Origin: Vibrio sp. S9_S30
GTDB taxonomy: Bacteria; Pseudomonadota; Gammaproteobacteria; Enterobacterales; Vibrionaceae
Assembly: GCF_014694455.1 (NCBI RefSeq)
Contig: NZ_JAAUWT010000008.1
Location: 1-64,000 of the forward strand
Reading direction: 5' to 3'
DNA: 64,000 nucleotides
Position 1 is the first letter of the stretch, and each line of letters begins with the position of its first letter. Under the pieces are notes generated by a model. The model searched no databases. It was not told the DNA's origin and saw nothing but the letters and a program-made list of their open reading frames with translations. A program made the position numbers and the translations under genes. Below are positions 56,931 to 64,000 of this stretch, piece after piece.

Positions 56931-58160
56931 ATGAATACCAAGATAAAACTATGTGCAGCGATCGCAAGTGTCATTAGCGTGTGTTTGGCACCAGTGGCCA
57001 GTGCAGAAGAAGTATTGCGTTTCGCTACCTGGGATGGTGGCACAAGTTTGGACATTCAAAAGGCGATTGCCAAGAAATTTGAAGAGCAAAATCCAGGCAC
57101 AACGATTCGGGTTGAAGCGTACGCTGAAGGGTATGACAAAAAGCTTATCGCCTCATTTGGTGGTGGCAATCCGCCAGACGTCATGTACATGTGGAATTTC
57201 CCTAAGTATCAAGTGTCTCTTCAGCCTTTAAATGAACTCATTAAGCGCGATACCAAAGAACTCAACATGGAGGACATTCCTCAAGGGCTGATCAACTCGT
57301 CAACCATAGGTGGCCAAGTCTATGGCATGCCAGTGGGCTTTACCACTCACATTGTGTGGTACAACAAAGACATGTTTGATGCTGCCAATGTGGCCTATCC
57401 TACCGCGGATTGGACATGGTCAGACTTACGAGAAAAGTCTGCCAAGTTTCGTGATAAAGAGAGCAAAACGTATGGCTTCGCTGTACCAGCCAAACCCGAT
57501 TTATTTGATTTTGAACAGTTCTTCTGGTCTAACGGCGCGACCATTCTTAGTGAAGATGGCACCGCGATCGATGGCTATGTTAACAGCCCACAAGCGATCG
57601 AAATGCTAGACACCTTTAGCCAAATGGTGAAAAAAGAAGAAGCCGTGGTATACGGTGTTGGCGACGTGACATCAGGTTCATCGCTGTTTGCAGGCGGCAA
57701 AGTCGCGATGTTTGAAAGTGCCATTTGGGATAAAGCAGACTTTGATGAAGCCAAAATCAATTATGGCGTTGCGCTCTTACCTAAATTTGGTGACAAAACC
57801 TCGCAATCGGCCGTCAATGCAGCTGCAATATCGATCGCTAAAGACAGCAAAAATCAGGATTTAGCATGGCGCTTTGTTAAATACTATATGTCTCCTGAAG
57901 CCGTGAAAATGCGAACAAACGACCTTCCGGTACGCAACAGTGTTGCGCAAGAATTAGGCTATACCACAAACCCTGTTTACCAACCGTTTTATGAGATGCT
58001 AGCGCGCTCGGATAAACAACTCCCAGCTTTCCTGAAACATAAAAACTGGGACAAGATTTCTAAAAACGTCGCTTACGCCATTGAAGCGACCATGCTTGGC
58101 GAAGGAAGCGCGGAAGAGAATTTAAATACGGCTGTGAAGAAATCGAAAAGGCATCTTTAG
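56931..58160 (+). CDS. CUT1 sugar-binding periplasmic protein
   Basis: A 409-residue extracellular solute-binding protein family 1 (MalE/UgpB-like). The signal peptide ends after residue 25 (SVCLAPVASA). The mature part has LRFATWDGGTSLDIQKAIAKKFEEQNPG, GGNPPDVMYMWNF, YGMPVGFTTHIVWYNKDMFDAANV and NAAAISIAKDSKNQDLAWRFVKYYMSPEA, typical of CUT1 binding proteins. GGAG precedes the ATG. A stable hairpin follows before the permease genes, so it is likely the most expressed part of the transporter. Ligand unknown. Confidence 0.92.
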   Translation: MNTKIKLCAAIASVISVCLAPVASAEEVLRFATWDGGTSLDIQKAIAKKFEEQNPGTTIRVEAYAEGYDKKLIASFGGGNPPDVMYMWNFPKYQVSLQPLNELIKRDTKELNMEDIPQGLINSSTIGGQVYGMPVGFTTHIVWYNKDMFDAANVAYPTADWTWSDLREKSAKFRDKESKTYGFAVPAKPDLFDFEQFFWSNGATILSEDGTAIDGYVNSPQAIEMLDTFSQMVKKEEAVVYGVGDVTSGSSLFAGGKVAMFESAIWDKADFDEAKINYGVALLPKFGDKTSQSAVNAAAISIAKDSKNQDLAWRFVKYYMSPEAVKMRTNDLPVRNSVAQELGYTTNPVYQPFYEMLARSDKQLPAFLKHKNWDKISKNVAYAIEATMLGEGSAEENLNTAVKKSKRHL

Positions 58161-58191
58161 GGTTTGTTAACCGAGTCTTTAACTAAGCATT

Positions 58192-58224
58192 AGAGAAGAG
58201 CAGATACGAGGTGTCTGTTTCTCT
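58192..58224 (+). other. Stem-loop after the CUT1 binding-protein gene
   Basis: agagaa / ttctct and cagata / tgtctg pair in one imperfect hairpin between the binding-protein stop and the first permease. There is no U-run; an mRNA-stabilising role like that of the hairpin at 10022 is inferred. Confidence 0.6.
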
Positions 58225-58258
58225 CTACTCCAAACATTAACCACAATACAGGTCGGCT

Positions 58259-59197
58259 ATGAGTAATGAAGTATGGGATGAGAAACGTCATCGCGCTCAA
58301 AAAAGAAAAGATGCTCTGACGCCGTACCTTTTTATTTCCCCGTGGATCATTGGGTTTCTCGCCTTTACGGCTGGGCCAATTGCCCTCTCTTTCGTGATGA
58401 GCTTTTATGATTGGCCCGTGGTCGGTGAACGCACATTTGTCGGGCTCGACAATTACATCACAATGACCACAGAAGACCCCGACTTTTGGGCATCACTGTG
58501 GGTTACCGTCAAGTTTGCTGCCCTATTTGTTCCTTACAACGTGCTTATTTCCCTACTACTTGCCCTGCTGCTGAATCAAAAAGTGGTTGGCGCTGGTGTA
58601 TTTCGCACCATTTTTTACATCCCGTCCGTCATATCTGGCGTGGCGCTCGTAACAATATGGGGTTGGGTCTATAACGATGAATATGGCATTTTAAATTATA
58701 TGCTGAGTTTTGCAGGCATCGATGGGCCAAACTGGCTTGGCTCTCCCGATTGGGCGTTGTGGTCAATCGTCATCGCCAGCCTTTGGGGGCTTGGTACCAC
58801 CATGTTGATATTCCTAACTGGGTTAAAGAACATTCCCCAAGATTTGTACGAGTCAGCAACCATTAGCGGCGTGCCAACGTATTACCAGTTTTTCGCGATT
58901 ACCGTGCCCATGCTGTCTCCCGTGATTTTGTTTGTGCTGGTCACCAGTGTCATCACCGCTTTTCAACAGCTGACCATCGCACTGCTCCTCACAAAAGGCG
59001 GACCGCTTCAATCCACCTATTTCTTTGCCATGTATATCTACGATAACGCTTTTGAGTATTTCGAGATGGGCTACGCCTCGGCCGCTAGTTGGGTTATGTT
59101 CCTCATCATTTTGACGCTCTCAGGTCTTATCATAAAGTCGTCTGGAGCATGGGTGTATTACGAATCCGAAATAAAAAGCAAGAAAACCCAACCGTAA
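58259..59197 (+). CDS. CUT1 sugar ABC transporter permease (MalF/UgpA type)
   Basis: A 312-residue inner-membrane permease with six or more helices, starting TPYLFISPWIIGFLAFTAGPIALS. Its EAA loop is LYESATISGVPTYYQFFAITVPMLSPVILFVL. AGG precedes the ATG. It pairs with the permease encoded at 59304. Confidence 0.93.
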   Translation: MSNEVWDEKRHRAQKRKDALTPYLFISPWIIGFLAFTAGPIALSFVMSFYDWPVVGERTFVGLDNYITMTTEDPDFWASLWVTVKFAALFVPYNVLISLLLALLLNQKVVGAGVFRTIFYIPSVISGVALVTIWGWVYNDEYGILNYMLSFAGIDGPNWLGSPDWALWSIVIASLWGLGTTMLIFLTGLKNIPQDLYESATISGVPTYYQFFAITVPMLSPVILFVLVTSVITAFQQLTIALLLTKGGPLQSTYFFAMYIYDNAFEYFEMGYASAASWVMFLIILTLSGLIIKSSGAWVYYESEIKSKKTQP

Positions 59198-59258
59198 ATA
59201 TCGCCGATAACACTTTAAATATCGCCGTTAGCACTTTAAATAACGCAGTAAAACGCCG
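59196..59258. repeat. 21-bp tandem repeat directly after the first permease
   Basis: Two close copies of aaatatcgccgataacactt plus a final t, and a diverged third, begin at the stop codon of the first permease gene and fill most of the gap to the second. Confidence 0.85.
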
Positions 59259-59303
59259 GGACTTGAGCCGATGAAATCTCATTAGAAATGGAAGCCTTTG
59301 ATC

Positions 59304-60116
59304 ATGCGTAAGAGCCACATATACATTTTGCTGCTGATGTTGTCGATCCTGTTTATCATGCCATTCGTATGGACCTTTTTAAGTGCCGTCAAGTCAGAGC
59401 CTGAGTTATGGGAGTACCCACCAAAGTTCATTCCGGATGTTTTTCGTTGGGAAAATTTTGTTATTGCTTGGAATAGCCAGCCTTTTGAAACTTACACCAT
59501 GAATACCGTTACCGTGGTGCTGTTGTCGACTTTTGGTCAAGTTATCTCTTCTTCTTTAGTCGCTTACGGTTTTGCGCGTTTCGATTTTAAAGGTCGTAAC
59601 TTTCTGTTTATTTTATTGCTCTCCACCATGATGATCCCGTGGGAAGTAAAAATGATTCCTTTGTATATGGAATTTAATGCTCTTGGCTGGCTCAACACTC
59701 TAAAACCACTCATCATTCCAGCCTTCTTTTCCGAGGCCTTCTTCGTATTCTTATTGCGCCAATACATCATGACCATACCAAAAGAGCTTGATGAGGCGGC
59801 GAAAATGGACGGTGCTGGTCCGTTTAGGATCTATTGGTCAATCCATTTACCTTTGATGATTCCGGCACTGATATTAGTCGGCACCTTTCATTTTATGAAC
59901 TCATGGAACGATTATTTAGGGCCACTTATCTTCCTCAATGATCAATCACAGTACACCCTGACACTTGGGCTCGCTATGTTCAAAACCACCAAAGAGATAG
60001 ACATACTCGGTATCGCTTCAATCACGACTTTATTGGTTATTCCACCATTAGTACTGTTTTTCTTTGCACAAAAACACATCGTAGAAGGCACCACTGCTGG
60101 TGGAGTTAAGGGATAA
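59304..60116 (+). CDS. CUT1 sugar ABC transporter permease (MalG/UgpE type)
   Basis: A 270-residue permease beginning MRKSHIYILLLMLSILFIMPFVWTF. Conserved features are WENFVIAWNSQPF and the EAA loop PKELDEAAKMDGAGPFRIYWSIHLPLMIPALI. The ATG at 59304 is preferred; a TTG two codons earlier is nearer GGAAG and remains possible. The end is 11 bases before the glycosidase start. Confidence 0.93.
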   Translation: MRKSHIYILLLMLSILFIMPFVWTFLSAVKSEPELWEYPPKFIPDVFRWENFVIAWNSQPFETYTMNTVTVVLLSTFGQVISSSLVAYGFARFDFKGRNFLFILLLSTMMIPWEVKMIPLYMEFNALGWLNTLKPLIIPAFFSEAFFVFLLRQYIMTIPKELDEAAKMDGAGPFRIYWSIHLPLMIPALILVGTFHFMNSWNDYLGPLIFLNDQSQYTLTLGLAMFKTTKEIDILGIASITTLLVIPPLVLFFFAQKHIVEGTTAGGVKG

Positions 60117-60127
60117 AAGGATTAGAA

Positions 60128-61855
60128 ATGCTGACTTTATTGAGTGATACAATTTTGGATGCCTCCAAGCTGCCTTTTTCAAAGAGAAATCGCTTTCTCA
60201 CTATCTCTTGGTTAAAAGACGACCCTAAACACGATAAGAAAAGCCTGTATATCCGCTCTGTCAAGGGCGGCGATCTTAACGAACGTTTAGGGCGTCTATT
60301 TCAGATTATTCCCGTTGATAATCACTGCAATACCGTAGCCTTCACCACCGAACTTACCGCCTCTTGTTTAACGTTGAAAAGCAAAGAAGGTTGGATAAAG
60401 CTTGCCATTGGCGATGAAGAGACACTCTATTTCGAAGGGTTTAACCTTGGATTGCGTTTAGAGCGAAAAACGGGAGACTTTGACCTAGCCCAAGCCCTAC
60501 CCAATGGCGATTGGCATATTGGCTGTTTCGAAGAGGATCTCAAAGCACAGATCTCGACCACACAAGGGAGCTTAGCGGTTTCTGCGCCATGGCAAGATGA
60601 GCGAGCTGAACGTATTTCCATGCGATGGCGTTGCGATAGCGAAAATAGAATGGCAGGCAATATGGTCCTTTTTCAAACCATAGCCCCTAAATTCACCAAG
60701 GTAACAATTGATCAAGCCATTGAAAGTTCAAAAGCCGACTTTGAACACTGGTTGTCTCAGAGTATTGCTGTGAGACCCTGCGATAGCGCGACGGCCATTG
60801 AAGCAAACTATATCTTGTGGGCTAACGGCGTGCCAGTGAAAGGACAACTCACTAGACCATCCATCTATATGTCTAAAAACTGGATGATCAACATCTGGTC
60901 GTGGGACAACTGCTTTGTGGCATTGTCTCTTGCAAAAACGCAGCCCCAACTCGCTTATGATCAGGTCATGGTGATTTTTGATCACCAAGACGAGTGTGGT
61001 CTTATCCCCGATTTTATCAACGACCAATATGCTTTTTTCAACTTTACCAAACCCCCAATTCACGGTTGGGCATTGTCTCAAATGATTGACGCTGCACCCG
61101 AGTTTTACACCGTTGATCGACTTGCTGAAATTTATCACGTGCTCAGTCGCTGGACTGACTATTGGTTTCTCGTTGCGGAAAATATCCTCTCTCCTCTGCC
61201 GGTGTATTTCCATGGCAACGATTCCGGATGGGACAATGCCACGGTCTTTAACCAAGGCGGTCCATTGTTGAGCCCAGACTTAGCCACGTTTCTGATTCTA
61301 CAAATGGATGTGCTGAGTAACATTGCCAAACGTTTGGGCAAGGTCACATCGGCTCGTAAATGGTCGGACAAAGCGGATGCCCTACAAGAAAAGCTAATTG
61401 AACAACTGTGGACGGGTGACCACTTTGTCGCCCGTAAGCTCGATTCTGGTCGAGCAGTTACCGATGGCGATAGTTTAATTCTCAACCTACCACTCTTGTT
61501 GGGAGAACGATTACCTGTTCATATCCGCAACAAGCTCATCGATAACGTTAGTGAGCCCAATCGTTTTCTTACTAATCACGGCCTTGCCACGGAAAGTCTA
61601 AAAAGCCCGCTCTATAATGACGATGGGTATTGGCGGGGTCCCATTTGGGCACCGACCACTTTTTTAATGGTCTCGGCACTTGATTCGGTTCAACAGTTTT
61701 CGTTAGCGAATGAAATCGCAGATAAATATGTAAAAATGGCGGCACACTCAGGTATGGCAGAAAACTATAATGCAAAAACGGGGGATGGCCTTAGAGACCG
61801 AGCGTTTGCATGGTCTTCTGCCGTCTATCTGTTACTTGCAGCGCGCTTGAAGTAG
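60128..61855 (+). CDS. MGH1/GH63-like cytoplasmic glycoside hydrolase
   Basis: A 575-residue enzyme without a signal peptide. The C-terminal two thirds form an (alpha/alpha)6 barrel of the glucoamylase/trehalase-like class seen in mannosylglycerate and glucosylglycerate hydrolases and GH63 enzymes: MINIWSWDNCFVALSLA, GLIPDF, HGNDSGWDNATVFN (probable acid aspartate), DDGYWRGPIWAPTTFLMV and MAENYNAKTGDGLRDRAFAWSSAVYLL (probable base glutamate). The N-terminal 200 residues form the beta-rich domain. It is the last gene of the CUT1 ABC operon, so it should hydrolyse what that importer brings in: a glucoside or mannoside such as glucosylglycerate is possible but unproven. Confidence 0.82.
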   Translation: MLTLLSDTILDASKLPFSKRNRFLTISWLKDDPKHDKKSLYIRSVKGGDLNERLGRLFQIIPVDNHCNTVAFTTELTASCLTLKSKEGWIKLAIGDEETLYFEGFNLGLRLERKTGDFDLAQALPNGDWHIGCFEEDLKAQISTTQGSLAVSAPWQDERAERISMRWRCDSENRMAGNMVLFQTIAPKFTKVTIDQAIESSKADFEHWLSQSIAVRPCDSATAIEANYILWANGVPVKGQLTRPSIYMSKNWMINIWSWDNCFVALSLAKTQPQLAYDQVMVIFDHQDECGLIPDFINDQYAFFNFTKPPIHGWALSQMIDAAPEFYTVDRLAEIYHVLSRWTDYWFLVAENILSPLPVYFHGNDSGWDNATVFNQGGPLLSPDLATFLILQMDVLSNIAKRLGKVTSARKWSDKADALQEKLIEQLWTGDHFVARKLDSGRAVTDGDSLILNLPLLLGERLPVHIRNKLIDNVSEPNRFLTNHGLATESLKSPLYNDDGYWRGPIWAPTTFLMVSALDSVQQFSLANEIADKYVKMAAHSGMAENYNAKTGDGLRDRAFAWSSAVYLLLAARLK

Positions 61856-61930
61856 AGGGGGTGTTTGCATGCCATTGAGTAATACCACAGTGCTGTTCAA
61901 CATGAATCTGTTGCTGCTTGAGTCGTTGAT

Positions 61931-62854
61931 ATGCTTCCAACGTTAAAATCCTTACAAGTGTTTGAAGCGGTTGCAAGAAACAAAAGCTTCAGCCTTGCCG
62001 CTGAAGAGTTATTCGTTACTCAGGCGGCAGTGTCTCATCAGATAAAATACCTTGAACAATTCCTTTCAACACAACTGTTTACTCGCTTAGGCCGTAACCT
62101 AGAAATCACGGCGGACGGTCAAGCCTTGTATGAGCATACGCATAGCGGCCTACAGCACTTTCGTGCAGGCATAAGCGAAATCACGAGCACTAAGCAACGG
62201 CAGGAAGTGGTGATATCTTTAAGTCACACATTCGGCGCACAGTGGCTCTCCCACCGACTGCCCAAATTTTGGAAACAGCACCCTAATATAGAACTGTTAC
62301 TCAATTATGCAGACTCTCCACTGCCGCCTAATCAAACGGGTGCAGACATTTCGATTTTAGAAGGCGATATTACGACATCCAATTGGCAGCCCACCGAATT
62401 ATCACTGTTGTTTCACGATATACTCTACCCTGTTGCCGGCCCGTTACTTGGCGCTGAAATCAGCAATATCAATAAACTGAAAAAGAACTGTCTATTGCTG
62501 CTTCATACCGACAAGCTCTGGCAACAGTGGTTTAACAAATACAGTAATGAATCAGCAGATAAATTTGACGTTAAACAATATCAATCGAAGATGCTGCACG
62601 ACCAGCAAACCATCATCGTCGCATTGCAGCAAAATATGGGGGTGGCGTTGAGTTCAATATTCCTATTGGATCACGACATTCTTACCGGTCGATTAAACAT
62701 TCCCATTAAAGCGCCCTTGTTAAGCAGCCACAGTTACTACCTAGGCGTGGCACCTAACCTCCAGTCGATTCAATCCATACAAACCGTGATGGCGTTTCTT
62801 CAACAAGAAGCGAGCGATTGTGTTGCCAATTTAAATCACCATTTAAATCAATGA
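61931..62854 (+). CDS. LysR-family regulator (GcvA-like) beside the glycosidase
   Basis: A 307-residue LysR regulator. The N-terminus LPTLKSLQVFEAVARNKSFSLAAEELFVTQAAVSHQIKYLEQFLSTQLFTRLGRNLEIT is typical of the GcvA/AmpR branch, followed by the effector domain (VVISLSHTFGAQWLSHRLPKFWKQHPNIELLL, ADISILEGD). It lies 75 bases after the glycosidase on the same strand and may control the ABC-glycosidase operon, or may simply be a neighbour. Effector unknown. Confidence 0.88.
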   Translation: MLPTLKSLQVFEAVARNKSFSLAAEELFVTQAAVSHQIKYLEQFLSTQLFTRLGRNLEITADGQALYEHTHSGLQHFRAGISEITSTKQRQEVVISLSHTFGAQWLSHRLPKFWKQHPNIELLLNYADSPLPPNQTGADISILEGDITTSNWQPTELSLLFHDILYPVAGPLLGAEISNINKLKKNCLLLLHTDKLWQQWFNKYSNESADKFDVKQYQSKMLHDQQTIIVALQQNMGVALSSIFLLDHDILTGRLNIPIKAPLLSSHSYYLGVAPNLQSIQSIQTVMAFLQQEASDCVANLNHHLNQ

Positions 62855-63003
62855 GTAAGCCTTAATTTTAAATAAGAAAGCCTATTAGATCGGTGTTAAC
62901 GATGCCCATTTGGTTTCTAGCACTGACAAATGAAATGACCTAGCCATAATGACCGCTGCCAGCTCAACACTTTTATTTGATACCCGCGCAGAAGATATTT
63001 TGT

Positions 63004-63492
63004 TCAAAGAATCCCTTCTAGCTTCAATAACGCTTCTTTACGTTCTAGCCCGCCCGCGTATCCGGTTAACTTGCCGCTTTTGCCTATCACGCGATGACAC
63101 GGCACGATCACCGAGATGGGATTTCTTCCGTTGGCAAGCCCGACGGCTCGCACCGCTTTAGGGTTACCAATGGTGTTCGCGAGATCTTGATAGCTCCATG
63201 TTTCGCCAAAGGGTATTTGCGTTAATGCCTGCCACACCTGTTTTTGGAAATCGGTGCCTTTTGCTGCGAGTGGTACATCAAAGGTTTTTCGGCTTCCTTC
63301 GAAATATTCTGTTAGCTGCTTACACGCTTCAGCTAACACTTTATGGTGGCGATCTTCACGACCGAGTTCTTGTGGTTTTGTCGTATGCGTTTCAAACCAA
63401 ATGCCTAACAAACCGTCATCATTCGCTTGGATCGTGACATCACCCAGTTTGCTGGACAAAAGGGTATAAACGTTTTCAGATACATTTTTCAT
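63004..63492 (-). CDS. ogt: Methylated-DNA-protein cysteine methyltransferase
   Basis: A 162-residue suicide DNA repair protein that takes the methyl group from O6-methylguanine. The C-terminal domain has FQKQVWQALTQIPFGETWSYQDLA, NPKAVRAVGLANGRNPISVIVPCHRVIG with the acceptor cysteine in PCHR, and LTGYAGGLERKEALLKLE. The ATG at 63492 overlaps the alkA stop as ATGA, so the two repair genes are translationally coupled; a longer frame to 63534 is open but not needed. It represents the Ogt-type stand-alone protein, without the Ada DNA-binding domain. Confidence 0.95.
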   Translation of the reverse strand: MKNVSENVYTLLSSKLGDVTIQANDDGLLGIWFETHTTKPQELGREDRHHKVLAEACKQLTEYFEGSRKTFDVPLAAKGTDFQKQVWQALTQIPFGETWSYQDLANTIGNPKAVRAVGLANGRNPISVIVPCHRVIGKSGKLTGYAGGLERKEALLKLEGIL

Positions 63493-64000
63493 AGCGGTAA
63501 ATTCCAACAATGTAAGGTGGCATAACTGCCCCACGGGGCGACATTGTCAGGAGACATGTCTGGATAGTGGACCATAGCCTTCTTAACGACGAGATCGCCA
63601 CTTAAAAAGCAATTGGCTAGGGATAGACCACGAAGCTGTGCGTAATGAATGGTCCACGGTCCAACCCCTTTGATTTCTATCCATTCAGATGGATCGGCAT
63701 CTGGATTGTTCAAACAATACTCTGCAAATCGAGCCAGCGTCTCTTTTCGACTATTGGGCATTCTAAGAAAGCTCAAATCCGCATTCACCACTTGTTCTGC
63801 CGTAGGGAAATATCGGATACCCGAATTGCCTTTTGATTTGTCTGTTGAGTTCAATTTTTCAGTGAGCAAGTTAAGCTGGCCTATCGCTGCTTTTACGGAA
63901 ACTTGCTGCCCTAGGATGGCTCTTACCCCTGCTTCCCAGGGGCTCCAAACACCGGGGATTCTGATCCCACTTTCTCGGATAAGATCTGACGCTATCGCTG
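63489..64000 (-). CDS. alkA: AlkA-type DNA-3-methyladenine glycosylase, C-terminal part (5' end beyond window)
   Basis: At least 170 residues of the HhH-GPD glycosylase domain that removes alkylated bases. The frame stays open to the window edge: IRIPGVWSPWEAGVRAILGQQVS, then FPTAEQVVNADLSFL, SRKETLARFAEY, the helix-hairpin-helix EIKGVGPWTIHYAQLRGL and the catalytic aspartate in LSGDLVVKKAM. An internal TTG at 63869 is not the start. The missing N-terminus could be a plain AlkA domain or, as in some bacteria, a fusion with Ada regulatory domains (an Ada-AlkA protein); the window cannot tell. Confidence 0.92.
   Translation of the reverse strand, partial: AIASDLIRESGIRIPGVWSPWEAGVRAILGQQVSVKAAIGQLNLLTEKLNSTDKSKGNSGIRYFPTAEQVVNADLSFLRMPNSRKETLARFAEYCLNNPDADPSEWIEIKGVGPWTIHYAQLRGLSLANCFLSGDLVVKKAMVHYPDMSPDNVAPWGSYATLHCWNLPL

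Overview
This window looks like a stretch of a Vibrionaceae-type gammaproteobacterial chromosome, possibly the accessory-rich second chromosome. The basis is the NorM, HopJ-family, EbgA/EbgC, LysO, YedI, YdcSTUV-PatD and Ogt/AlkA proteins, all of which read like close relatives of Vibrio and enteric proteins. The genus is an inference from protein resemblance; no rRNA or tRNA gene is present to confirm it.

Layout. 0-5.3 kb: the 3' end of transketolase, a HopJ-family protein, a decayed regulator/MFS-transporter pair and a Cache-PAS-PAS-GGDEF diguanylate cyclase. 5.7-13.6 kb: a sugar catabolic island with a DeoR regulator, PfkB kinase and ribose-type ABC importer facing divergently transcribed gatZ-gatY (tagatose-bisphosphate aldolase); D-tagatose or a related sugar is the likely substrate. 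13.7-17.2 kb: a periplasmic alpha-carbonic anhydrase, NorM and a HAD phosphatase. 17.3-28.5 kb: a two-gene operon of a GNAT-like protein and a 3446-residue NRPS with the order C-A-T-E-C-A-T-E-C and no thioesterase; this is the most unusual system here. 29.6-31.5 kb: Fur-box-controlled fagA-fumC. 31.6-39.0 kb: DgoK, YedI/DUF808, gluconokinase, an ECF42-type sigma factor with its YCII partner, and a long RluA-family pseudouridine synthase. 39.4-49.9 kb: a polyamine/GABA block (ydcSTUV-patD, two LysR regulators, gabD-gabT). 50.5-55.3 kb: ebgA-ebgC and a LysO exporter. 55.7-62.9 kb: a CUT1 sugar ABC transporter with an MGH1/GH63-like glycosidase and a LysR regulator. 63.0-64.0 kb: ogt and the 3' part of alkA.

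Much of the window is carbon and nitrogen scavenging. The tagatose-type island would import an unphosphorylated sugar, phosphorylate it with the PfkB kinase and cleave the bisphosphate with GatYZ. The YdcSTUV/PatD/GabT/GabD set would turn imported polyamine-derived aminoaldehyde into GABA and then succinate. The CUT1 importer would feed the cytoplasmic glycosidase.

Two structural patterns run through the window. Short tandem arrays (7-24 bp units, two to five copies) sit in many intergenic gaps, often starting at a stop codon. Two remnants of the same GNAT acetyltransferase 3' end lie in direct orientation on either side of the polyamine/GABA block, which suggests that this block was inserted into or duplicated around an older gene.
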